A stretch of DNA of 21,231 bases from Pelargonium nanum (taxonomy: Eukaryota > Streptophyta > Magnoliopsida > Geraniales > Geraniaceae), in assembly GCA_036897485.1 (NCBI GenBank), contig JAYMTF010001800.1, forward strand, positions 1-21,231, read 5' to 3'. Each line of letters opens with the position of its first letter. Within the stretch, counting starts at the first letter, position 1. The notes under the pieces were generated by a model that saw only the letters and a list, made by a program, of their open reading frames with translations, was not told where the DNA came from and did no database searches. Position numbers and translations under genes: made by a program. Below are positions 11,078-19,610 of this stretch, piece by piece.

Positions 11078-11083
11078 TCACAT
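11078..11083 (-). promoter_or_regulatory. Start-stop mini uORF before the F-box gene
   Basis: The minus strand reads ATGTGA, an AUG followed at once by a stop codon, 41 bases before the main ATG. Minimal uORFs of this kind stall ribosomes in some plant leaders (AUGUAA in boron transporter mRNAs). Whether the transcript starts upstream of it is unknown. Confidence 0.4.
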
Positions 11084-11196
11084 GGATATCAGATTAACCA
11101 CCGTTTTCTAAACAGAACAAGACCGCTACGAAGTGGTCTCCGATATGTTTAAGACCGAAACGTAGCCGATACGAGTTCCGATATATTATTTTATTT

Positions 11197-11202
11197 TGGG
11201 CC
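11197..11202. promoter_or_regulatory. TGGGCC site II motif, F-box gene promoter
   Basis: A TGGGCC lies about 160 bases upstream of the F-box ATG, with GCCCA words nearby (about 11217 and 11253). This is the same motif type as before the eIF2B gene and fits TATA-less housekeeping expression. Inferred. Confidence 0.35.
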
Positions 11203-11266
11203 GAACACTGTTATTAGCCCACTGTAATTGCTATGTCAAGCCTGGACCAAAAAGCCCAGGGGTCAT

Positions 11267-11398
11267 AAATGATCTTTGTAAGTCACAAATCACAACATTA
11301 ACATGAACTATTTATACATATTGTTTTTTAATTATTATTAAGGTACCAAATTAGAATCTCATGTTAATATTGTGATTTGTGACTTACAAAGATCATTT
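11267..11398. repeat. Foldback: 40-bp inverted repeat, 52-bp loop
   Basis: The left arm 11267-11306 and the right arm 11359-11398 are reverse complements at 39 of 40 positions. The arms begin AAATGATCTTTGTAAGTCAC and end with its complement. Such near-identity in non-coding DNA points to a recent or functional hairpin: a MITE-like foldback, or a small-RNA precursor if transcribed. No clear target-site duplication was found. The loop carries TTATACATATTG and AAGGTACC words that recur in the tract to the right. Confidence 0.85.
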
Positions 11399-11429
11399 CT
11401 TACAGGTTTGACAATAACAAAATGGTTGG

Positions 11430-11750
11430 TAGTAGTATTTTAATTATTATTTATACATATCGTTAAGGTACCATGTACCAATTTAGAACAATATGTATAG
11501 TTAAGGTACTAAATTTGAACAATATCAATAGTTTGAGTATCAAATAGAAATAAAAATCAAATTAAGTATTAATTTAGAACAATATGTATAGTTTAGGTAT
11601 TAAATTGAAACGATACCCACATTAGATACCAATTTAGAACGAAATGTATATTTTGGAACCATATCTATATTTTGATTACCAAATAGAAACAAAAATTAAA
11701 CTAAATACCAATTTGGATCGACATGCATAGTTAAAGTATCAAAATAGAAC
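11430..11750. repeat. Degenerate AT-rich repeat tract
   Basis: The block CCAATTTAGAACAATATGTA and variants recurs at about 11478, 11568, 11628 and 11707, with TAGTTWAGGTAYCAAA-type words between the copies. Spacing is irregular (about 91, 60 and 79 bases), so this is a decayed tandem array or several old insertions. It lies upstream of the secreted-protein gene at 11887. Confidence 0.6.
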
Positions 11751-11831
11751 AATCTCCGAGATTCAATAACAAGATTTTATGGTTTTCGTATAATAATTTC
11801 AGTCCGAACTAATTTCAAATAATGGCCAACC

Positions 11832-11840
11832 ATAAATAAA
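11832..11840 (+). promoter_or_regulatory. Weak TATA-like box
   Basis: ATAAATAAA lies about 50 bases before the ATG at 11887. It is the only TATA-like word at a plausible distance, though the spacing is short. Confidence 0.3.
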
Positions 11841-11886
11841 AACCTACCCACACCTTCAACAACTCTCATACAATTCAGCTGAAACA

Positions 11887-12306
11887 ATGACAAGTAGTAC
11901 TGTTGGAACAATGGTGTTTGTGCAATGTTGTGCCCTCCTGATCACTACTCAGGGGCTAGCCCAATTCCCATGGAGGCCGCTCCCTTGGGTGCCGCCGCCG
12001 TACAAAGTGGGTGTAATGTTACTGGCGCCACCACCGCCGCCACCGATGCTGCCGGAGGATGCGAGCAAGTGCTGGTCCCACTTCAATGAGGTAGAAGAGT
12101 GTGTTGATGAGATAATGCATGATGTTTGGAATTGGAGTGTTGAATTCTCCATCAGCAAAGATTGTTGCAAAGCTATGATTGATATTGACCTAAATTGCTA
12201 CCCAATTCCATACAATTCTACGAATGATCCATTTTGGGGACCTTTGCTCGCTCGCCATTGTACACTCCTAACTGTTGTTGATGCTGCTTCTAAGACATCA
12301 TTATAG
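11887..12306 (+). CDS. Secreted prolamin-like (ECA1-type) cysteine-rich protein
   Basis: A single-exon gene for 139 aa. A hydrophobic signal peptide covers about residues 1-25 and ends GLA. A proline-rich linker follows, with a run of six prolines at 48-53. The C-terminal domain has six cysteines, at 62, 72, 93, 94, 104 and 125, in the order CWSHFNEVEEC, then CC, then single C residues. That spacing, with CW at the start and an adjacent CC pair, is the plant prolamin-like domain (DUF1278) seen in egg-cell-secreted EC1 and ECA1 gametogenesis-related proteins. EC1 proteins act at gamete fusion; whether this member does is not known. An AATAAA lies 77 bases after the stop. Confidence 0.8.
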   Translation: MTSSTVGTMVFVQCCALLITTQGLAQFPWRPLPWVPPPYKVGVMLLAPPPPPPMLPEDASKCWSHFNEVEECVDEIMHDVWNWSVEFSISKDCCKAMIDIDLNCYPIPYNSTNDPFWGPLLARHCTLLTVVDAASKTSL

Positions 12307-12382
12307 TTGTTTCAGTTTACGTGACTTAAAACTCGACTCGTTCAATAATTTGAGCGATAATTGAAATGTTGACGTTGAAATT

Positions 12383-12388
12383 AATAAA
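12383..12388 (+). terminator. Poly-A signal AATAAA of the secreted-protein gene
   Basis: A canonical AATAAA 77 bases after the TAG at 12304-12306, at a usual distance for a plant near-upstream element. Confidence 0.45.
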
Positions 12389-12886
12389 CAAATGCTCAGC
12401 TTGAGATTATTATTCTTATTTTTCAAGTTTGTTCATAACTCTCTACGAGGGATTCTTAATTTTTCTAAATGAGTTTTAATATCGTTTTTGCTATAAAACA
12501 TGCTAGTATAATTTAGCCTAGAACCCCACAGCATAAAATATATTTTTAAAAATTAAAAAAGAAAAGCAAAAGCATTCCAGAAGAATCCTAGTTTTCTTCC
12601 TTGCTTGCTTGCAGAGATGTACAAGCTAGGTGATATATATATATATATATGAGAAAATAGTAAATTAACAAAACAAAATTGAATAAGTACTTTAATATTT
12701 GATTAAAATTGATCAAAGTGTATGTGTTATGACTCTTATTCATATGTAATATTTATAATTTTCAATTTGCTAGGTAAGGAATAAAGGTACCTTGTATGAG
12801 TTTATTTATAATCCATGGCTTCAAATTATATGATTATGGCAATGAAGAGAACAACTTTAGTGTAATAAAGAAGCTTAATTAGTAAC
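12389..12886. other. Intergenic spacer with an (AT)9 microsatellite
   Basis: AT-rich spacer. A perfect dinucleotide run of nine AT units lies at 12633-12650. Nothing else was recognised before the TATA box at 12887. Confidence 0.5.
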
Positions 12887-12894
12887 TATAAATA
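12887..12894 (+). promoter_or_regulatory. TATA box of the isolated annexin first exon
   Basis: A perfect TATAAATA sits 92-99 bases before the ATG at 12986, matching the arrangement before the two complete annexin genes downstream. Confidence 0.6.
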
Positions 12895-12985
12895 GGAGGG
12901 TGGCAAGGCAGTCTCTTTCATCACTTCATCAATTCTAATTAAGGAGCTAATTAGATTTAGCTACCTAGCCTACCACAACTCAACC

Positions 12986-13058
12986 ATGGCCTCTTTCATT
13001 GCCCATGAAAACACCATTGCTGCTGAAGATGCTCAGGCTCTTCAAAAGGCTTTTAAAG
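12986..13058 (+). pseudogene. Isolated annexin first exon (relic or alternative exon)
   Basis: This 73-nt exon starts with ATG, encodes MASFIAHENT through ALQKAFK plus one base, and ends at a GT donor. Length and phase are identical to exon 1 of both complete annexins downstream, and the peptide is closer to the second ([10 protein letters not shown]...ALQKACK) than to the first. No annexin exon 2 lies in the 481 bases before the next gene's start. It is therefore either the remnant of a third tandem copy or an alternative first exon that splices in frame to 13693. It has its own TATA box. Confidence 0.75.
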
Positions 13059-13472
13059 GTATATACTTTGCTAATTTGAGATTGAGTCTTATGGAGTCTA
13101 GTTTTTTTTCAGTAATTACTAGGGCTTAAGTTAATTATATGAGGTAATTTTAATTTATGTCTTAGCCTGTATATATAGTAATTTTCATATGCAAGAAAGG
13201 GAAGTACTTAAAATCACATATTAATAGAAAATGAGCTGTACATTAGTGAACTCCACACAACATAAAGAGGCTTAAGAGTCAGTGTACAGTGCACAAATTA
13301 AGCTTAAAAGGAAAAGAATATTCTCCAAAAAGAAAAAAACAAATATAGCAATTATTAATTTGGCTACATCTAACCAAAGAATCAGTGCACCAAGTCATTA
13401 AAAACATGCTTTGTAACAAAGAAACAAATAATCCTAGGTTGGCAACAATTAATAGGATGTCAAGAACTCTGC
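13059..13472. other. Spacer between the isolated exon and annexin A
   Basis: AT-rich DNA without a recognisable annexin exon 2. It would be intron if the isolated exon is used with annexin A, and otherwise is the promoter of annexin A. Confidence 0.5.
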
Positions 13473-13480
13473 TATAAATT
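13473..13480 (+). promoter_or_regulatory. TATA box of annexin A
   Basis: TATAAATT 60 bases before the ATG at 13540. Confidence 0.55.
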
Positions 13481-13539
13481 GCACCAAAAAATTACACTAA
13501 AATTCACATTATAGAGAAGAAATTAACAAGATCCCAACA

Positions 13540-14890
13540 ATGGCTACCATTACTGCTCCCATCAACCACTCAGCTCATGAAGATGCCCAGATCCTCCGAA
13601 AGGCCTGCAAAGGTTTCATATTAGTACTTAAAATTAGCTACAAATTCAAAATGTATATTGGTTTTTAATTTTCTGTTCATTTTGATACATAGGTTGGGGG
13701 ACTGATGAGAAGACTGTGATCACAATTCTGGGTCACAGAAATGCACAACAGAGGACACAAATCAGGAAAGCTTACGAGAGCCTCTACAATGAAGATCTCA
13801 TCAAGCGCCTCGAATCCGAGCTCAGCGGAGATTTTGAAGTAACTACTTTCATATATATATGATGACATTTTATTTGTTAATCATGTACAGATTGTGTGCG
13901 CGTTTTTGGCATAGGGCCCTTGAAATCCTTGAGACGGCCCTGTGTACAGTACTAATTGTGAACGTTGCACATGCAGAGAGCTATGTACCGATGGATTCTG
14001 GAGCCTGAAGACAGAGACGCTGTGTTGGCCAATGTGGCCATCAGGAAAGGGAAGCGTGACTATCACGTTATCATCGAGATGGCTTGTGTCCTGAACCCGG
14101 AGGAGCTCCTGGCGGTGAAGCGAGCCTACCAGTGTCGCTACAAGCACTCCCTGGAGGAGTATGTGGCCGCCAACACCGCCGGAGACATGCGCAAGCTCTT
14201 GGTTGGCCTTGTGAGCACCTACAGATACGTAGGCCACGAGATCGACCCGAGATTGGCCAAAGTTGAAGCTGACATGATCCACGAGGCCGTCAAGGACAAG
14301 AAGTTTAACAATAATGAGTTTCTGAGGATCCTGAGCACCAGGAGCAAGTCTCAGCTTGTTGCAACTTTCAACAGGTACAGGGAGGACCATGGTGTCTCCC
14401 TAGCAAAGGTACGTATATATAACAGGAAGCGTACGTAGCAACTGAGACTCCAACCTGAGTTTTAAAATTCATGAGTTAAGTATATATATTTGTTGGTAGG
14501 ATTTGTCTGGGAACCCGAGTGATGAATTTGTGGAAGCGTTGCGAGCGGCCATTCATTGCACCATTGATCACAAGAAGTATTTTGAGAAGGTGAACATTTT
14601 TGTTACTTTTGTTTGTAATTTTGTATACAATATTGGATGGAGGTATCTAGTGAAGTAATTGTTGTGTGTGTGAATGATTTTATTAGGTGCTGCGCAAGGC
14701 GATGAAGGGGACGGGTACGGATGAGGATGCGCTGACCCGAGTGATAGTGACTCGGGCGGAGAGGGACTTGAGGGAGATCAAGGAGATTTACCTGAAGAGG
14801 AACAGTGTGAGTCTTGAGCATGATGTGGCCAAGGATACTTCTGGGGACTATAAGGCCTTTTTGCTCACTCTCATGGGGAATGGAAATTAG
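13540..14890 (+). CDS. Annexin A, D8/RJ4-like
   Basis: A calcium-dependent phospholipid-binding protein of the cytosol and membrane surface, of the plant annexin D8/RJ4 type. Exons: 13540-13612, 13693-13838, 13977-14408, 14500-14589 and 14687-14890. They join in frame to 945 nt, 314 aa. Four annexin repeats are present. The type II calcium site GxGT-(38)-D/E is intact in repeat 1 (GWGT 25-28, E67) and in repeat 4 (GTGT 255-258, D297), and absent from repeats 2 and 3 as usual in plants. The repeat 1 histidine (H39) discussed for peroxidase-like activity is present. Exon 3 (432 nt) equals exons 3 plus 4 of the next gene, so one intron is missing here. Exons 3 and 5 are richer in G and C than the same parts of annexin B. 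Confidence 0.93.
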
Positions 14891-15307
14891 ACTCTCTCTG
14901 AACATTGATCTGTGTTTTTAGTTGAGTTGTGATGGTTGTGTTGAGCTTAATTTGTTATTATATTTGGAGTTTATGTGTTTGGTTTGTGGTGTGATTGTGT
15001 TTACATTCATGGAATAAGAAGTGGTTGATGTTTGGTTCACCTACCAAAGTGTTCACATTTCAATTACTGAACAAAAAAGGGCATATTGATCACTTTCACA
15101 AAATGTCAAAACCTGAAGCAGCCAAGAAAGAGATGATGCAAGTGCTCATCCATTATCCATCTTCTTGGATTGATTAAGTAATTAGCTGTCCTTTAATTAA
15201 GTAATTAATATAATAATTGAAGTCTAAACATGTGATTTCTTGGGCTTATCACCTTATTATTTATTATATGTTTGGTTAATCATCAATTTTAAAGGTACAT
15301 GTTGTAT
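14891..15307. other. Spacer between annexins A and B
   Basis: About 400 bases holding the 3' UTR of annexin A (T/G-rich) and the promoter of annexin B. A 60-codon stop-free stretch at 14995-15177 has no annexin similarity and is taken as chance. Confidence 0.5.
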
Positions 15308-15315
15308 TATAAATA
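15308..15315 (+). promoter_or_regulatory. TATA box of annexin B
   Basis: A perfect TATAAATA 80-87 bases before the ATG at 15395. Confidence 0.6.
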
Positions 15316-15394
15316 CAAGACAATTATACAAGTCTCCTCCACATTCTCAACACTACCAAGAAACAAAAAAGTCTTTGAGCTCTTCTGATCAACA

Positions 15395-17080
15395 ATGGCT
15401 TCCCTGATTGTCCATGACAACACTTCCCCTACTGAAGATGCAGAGGCTCTCCAAAAGGCTTGCAAAGGTTTGAACAAATCTATTAAAGCTTTTGTTTTAG
15501 TTTCTTGAAATGGAGCCTATATATATATGAGTGGTTGTTCCAATATATATAATTTGTTTTGGCAGGATGGGGAACTGATGAGAAGGCTATAATTGAAATA
15601 CTTGGTCATAGAAATGCAGCTCAGAGGAAGCAAATCATCAAAGCTTATGAGCAAATCTATCAAGGAGATCTCATCAAGCTCCTCGAATCCGAGCTTTCTG
15701 GGGACTTTGAGGTTACTATCATCATCTTCTTCTAATTCTAGCTTAATTTTGTCTGAAATTGTCATTGTATTGTAATCATCAAACCATTGGATACCCCATG
15801 GACTCATATCTATATATTCATAGCAAATTCTTGGTAAAGGAGGGTGTTTTAGGAAAATAAAGTTTCAGAGCAACCTATATTTGAGTATTTGACCCATAGC
15901 TAATGAAGTCATCAGAAAATGAATCTCAACTAAACATGCCTTTTTGTCCCTACAACACAAAACTTAGTTGACTTTTTGGTCAAGTATAGGTTGCAACAAG
16001 TTAGGCCTAATTTCTTGAGGCATAACAAGAACATTATTTTGCAAGATGTTTTAAATTTTGAATCTTGTGTGTACAGAGAGCAGTGTACCGTTGGATACTA
16101 GAACCAGCAGACAGAGATGCAGTCCTGGCTCATGTGTCCTTAAAGAAATTAAGCCCGGATCACCATGTCATCGTTGAGATCGCGTGCACTCGATCCCCCG
16201 AAGAGCTCTTAGCTGTCAGGAGAGCCTACCGCATCCGCTACAAGCACTCCCTCGAGGAAGATGTGGCTGCACACACCTCTGGCGATATCCGAAAGGCAAG
16301 TCAAGTCTGCTAGAATTCAAGAATCAAGATTCACAACCTTTAGGATTGTCTTGTCATGTCCTGTTATGTTATGTTATAACTAGTAACATGATTTTGTGCA
16401 AATGTTGCAGCTCCTGGTTGCGTTGGTGAGCTCGTTCCGCTATGATGGAGACGAGATACACGTGAGGGTCGCGAAATCAGAAGCCGATGCTCTTCAAAAC
16501 GCCATCAAGGACAAGGAATACAGTCACGAAGAAATCATCAGGATCGTAAGTACGAGGAGCCAGGCACAGCTCATGGCGACCTTCAACTACTTCAGAGATG
16601 ATCACAACACCTCCATTACTAAGGTAAAATCATACACAACCAAACTTTATTAGAATCAACAAACATGAATGCTAATATGATATGTTTTTTGCAGACTCTG
16701 CTAGATGATCAATCCTCTAATGAATTCTTGAGTGTGCTGAGGACAGCTATCAAGTGCCTCAATGACCCCAAGAAGTACTTTGAGAAGGTAATTTACTAAT
16801 TTGCAAAAAAAGATCAAAGATCTGTTTCTTGATATTGATTAGATTTGAAGTGAACTCATTATGATTTGTGGTTTAGGTGCTGAGGAAAGCTATAAACAAG
16901 ATTGGGACAGATGAGGATGCTCTTACAAGAGTGATAGTGACAAGGGCAGAGAAGGATTTGAATGAGATCAAAGAGGTTTACTACAAAAGAAACAGTGTCT
17001 CACTTGAACATGCTGTGGCCGGAGACACTTCTGGGGACTATGAGCGTTTTCTCCTTACCCTCATGGGAAAGCAAGAGTAG
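15395..17080 (+). CDS. Annexin B, D8/RJ4-like
   Basis: Tandem sister of annexin A, with the same predicted role. Exons: 15395-15467, 15566-15711, 16077-16295, 16411-16623, 16695-16787 and 16877-17080. They join in frame to 948 nt, 315 aa. Repeat 1 has a full calcium site (GWGT 25-28, E67). In repeat 4 the motif reads KIGT (256-259) with the acidic partner D298 kept, so the first glycine is replaced by lysine and calcium binding there may be altered. The fourth repeat retains [16 protein letters not shown]. The intron after exon 3 must use a GC donor (AAG|GCAAGT). All others are GT-AG. It has its own TATA box about 420 bases after the stop of annexin A. Confidence 0.93.
16296..16410 (+). other. 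GC-AG intron in annexin B
   Basis: Exon 3 ends CGAAAG and the intron begins GCAAGT, the consensus for GC donors; it ends TTGCAG before CTCCTGGTTGCG. The nearest GT, four bases into the intron, would shift the frame. The D4-like annexin has a normal GT donor at the same protein position (CGCAAG|GTCAGA). Confidence 0.85.
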
Positions 17081-17480
17081 ACCATAATTGGTCCTTTCAT
17101 ATGTGAAGCCTAAGACTCTAGAGTGTGTGTGGTGTTTTCTGTTGGGATTTGTTGCTGAGTTCTTCAGTTTTTCTGTGTATTTTTAGTTTTTCTGATGTGT
17201 TTCTGTTGTGTTTGTTGTGTTGTTTCTAAAGATTGCAATCATTCTGGGCTTGAAATTAATTTTATCACGTGTTTTTATCTTTATACGTATCGAAATGAGT
17301 GATATACATATATATTGAATTTATTTCTCTACAAATTAATAAGCGGATTCTTCCCATTTAACAAGTGAATTATGAATGAATTACAAATATTATTTGATGT
17401 GACTATTTTGACTCAGTCAACTTCGACAGATTAGAGTGTGTTGTGTTATCGACGTGTTAGGAGAATTGTCTTGAAAATAT
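17081..17480. other. 3' flank of annexin B
   Basis: A T/G-rich 3' UTR-like segment to about 17260, then AT-rich spacer. No further gene is visible. Confidence 0.45.
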
Positions 17481-17812
17481 TTTTAGTCTGAAAGACTGAG
17501 GATTGAGCTAGAAGCTTAGGCCCTTGGAGGTAGAGTTGGTTGTTTGGATCATAGCTCTTGGGTTCCTAACATGTACAATGGTAGCACACCGTTGGCGAGA
17601 GATCAAAGTGTGTGCTCGAGAATCCGTCTCAGGTGTAAGAGTAAGAATCTACTCCGAGGACTCCTAGCACACCAAGTTAGGGAGGGCTCTAGCGAGAAAG
17701 TCTCTTATGTAAAATGTGGATATATCCTCTTACTAAAGAGATAGGAATTTTTGGGCGCAGAGCACCTATCCGGACCCATTTTGTTTGTCTCTAGGTCGAG
17801 AGTCTCAACCAA
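17481..17812. other. Unclassified, probably repetitive segment
   Basis: Markedly less AT-rich than both sides, with AGCACACC present twice (17583-17590 and 17666-17673) and no coding similarity found on either strand. It abuts a LINE tail, so an old retrotransposon piece is likely, but the type is not recognised. Confidence 0.3.
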
Positions 17813-17893
17813 TTTTTTTTGTTTTTTGATCGGCAAAAGTAATTCACTGAAAGAATGCACCCAAGCAGGGGGCATTAACATTACAAGGAACAA
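17813..17893 (-). mobile_element. LINE 3'-end fragment
   Basis: The minus strand reads TTCAGTGAATTACTTTTGCC and GATC, followed by an A-rich tail (plus-strand T-rich 17813-17827). One frame gives PPAWVHSFSELLLPIKKQK. A C-terminus in LLPIKK running into poly-A is characteristic of many plant LINEs. Only the last 60-80 bases are present, and the upstream part is missing or unrecognised. Confidence 0.5.
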
Positions 17894-18164
17894 AAATAAG
17901 CAGCAGTATGCTAGTGGAGACTAAGCATGAACAGAGCCGACCATGAGAACTAAAAACATGACTAGGTAGACCCAAATTTTCTTCGTAGTAATTTATATTG
18001 GCTGAGATTCTTGACGTTACACTGAGAGATTGTATATTAAGACAGTGGAGATATTGTAGAATGTTTGATTTATTCAAGGCAAAAACAAATACAGTTACAG
18101 TCTCAATAACTCATCTGAGAAGATTTAAAAAAAAACAATGAACAGAAGAAGCAAGAACATCAAT

Positions 18165-18170
18165 TTTATT
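18165..18170 (-). terminator. Poly-A signal of the D4-like annexin
   Basis: AATAAA on the minus strand, about 52 bases after the stop codon at 18222-18224. A second one lies at 18069-18074. Confidence 0.45.
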
Positions 18171-18221
18171 AAAGATTGAATTTTAAACCCAAGTCTTTGA
18201 TCAGTCCCTTGGAAATTGGAA

Positions 18222-19518
18222 TCAACATCCTCTTGCAACCAAAGTAAGCAAGAAATCCTTGTAGTTCCCATTAGTGGTGTCTCCAATTTTCTTGGACAGA
18301 GAAACACCATGTATGCTCTGGTACGCTTCATTGATCTCCTTCATGTCCACATCAGCCCGAGACACCATTACACGTGTCAAAGCTTTCTTGGTCCACTTGT
18401 CAGCTTCAACTCTCAGAGCTGAGTCCAGAACCTTGCTGAAGTAGGTTGCTGGAACACACAGGCACTGCACTGTCTCCTTCAACCTCAAGTCATCAAGATC
18501 CTACACAAACATTAACAAAAGATCACAAATGTGTTGAATTGCAAGGAAGATCTTGGAGAAATTGATAATAAATGTGTTGAACTGGTTTGTGTACCTCATC
18601 AAGTTGCTTCCCAGAAATCTCCTTGTAAATCTTGTAAACAGCCATGAGATGGAGCTTGCTCCTTGTAGCTAAAATCCTTATGATCTCATCGCTATCGACC
18701 TTATCGCCATTCTTGATCGCTTTGGCCAGTGCCTTGGCATCAGATTTTGCGTTATCATCCTTCACTTTGGTTCCTTCATACCTATAAGCACTCACCAGAG
18801 CCACCAATAGCTGTTCAAGAAAAAAGAGACTGTGAGTTGAGTTTACAAACGAGAACTTCAGCTATCAGTTTGAGCTTTTATCTGACCTTGCGCTCAGGGC
18901 CATCGACGTTGCTGGCAACGTCTTCTTCGATGGAGCGGTCGAAAAGAGAGTGGTAGGCTCTCCGAGCACCCAAGAGCTCATCGGACGATCTGGTACAGGC
19001 AATCTCCACCAGCACGCCGTGCGATTGTGGGCCCTTCTTCAACGCCTTCTTCACCAAACGTGCGTCTCTTTCCCATGGATGCATCGTCCATTGAACCATA
19101 GCATCCTGTTCATTTTTTTTATTATTATTATCAGTAAGCGTAACAACCTATACTCGAACCTGAGACATCAAGAGAAATTTAGCATAAAATTGAAAATAAC
19201 ATTACATTGAATCGCAAGAACTCTTGTCGGAGAAGCTTGCCATGGTGATCGTCCCAGCGCTCGAAGAGACGCTCGTCGTCTTGGTAATGAGCGCTTCCTT
19301 TCCGGTACGATTTGCGTTCCTCGGGGTGTGATTTTCCCAATATTGATATCACTGTCTTCTCGTCCACTCCAATTCCTGCAAATTCATTTCATTAATTTTA
19401 TTGTTATTCTACTGTGAATGATTAATGGAAGATTTTGAATTTGAAAGAGTATGAGGAAAGTGAAATTACCGGAGAAGGCTCTGGTGAGAGCTTCGAAATT
19501 GTCAGCAGAAAGAGCCAT
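18222..19518 (-). CDS. Annexin, D4-like
   Basis: The orthologue type of Arabidopsis annexin 4 (AnnAt4), a membrane-associated annexin linked to drought and salt responses. Minus-strand exons: 19518-19470, 19375-19206, 19105-18887, 18810-18595 and 18500-18222. They join in frame to 933 nt, 310 aa. Characteristic stretches are [58 protein letters not shown] and RILATRSKLHLMAVYKIYKE. Repeat 1 has GIGV where calcium-binding annexins have GxGT, and repeat 4 has RVEAD, so no canonical type II calcium site remains; this is typical of the D4 branch as I recall it. The last two exons of the other annexins are fused here. It lies tail to tail with annexin B. Confidence 0.93.
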
Positions 19519-19602
19519 TTTTGGTTTCTTTCTGAAGTGGCAGAGAGACAGAGATGAGAGATTTATTTGGGAATGGATGTCACATTCCTTTCAACCATGT
19601 TG

Positions 19603-19610
19603 TATTTATA
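19603..19610 (-). promoter_or_regulatory. TATA box of the D4-like annexin
   Basis: A perfect TATAAATA on the minus strand, 85-92 bases before the ATG at 19518. Confidence 0.6.

Noticed and set aside
11037-11081. Fifteen extra N-terminal codons for the F-box protein
   Set aside because: The frame opens with GTG, not ATG, and a stop lies a few codons further upstream; the first ATG is at 11036.
12633-12650. (AT)9 run as a regulatory site
   Set aside because: Ordinary plant microsatellite without further support.
13881-14390. 169-codon open frame on the minus strand opposite annexin A exon 3
   Set aside because: Antisense shadow of a long GC-rich coding exon; composition follows the annexin codons.
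14995-15177. 60-codon open frame between annexins A and B
   Set aside because: No annexin or other family similarity; short and in likely UTR or promoter DNA.
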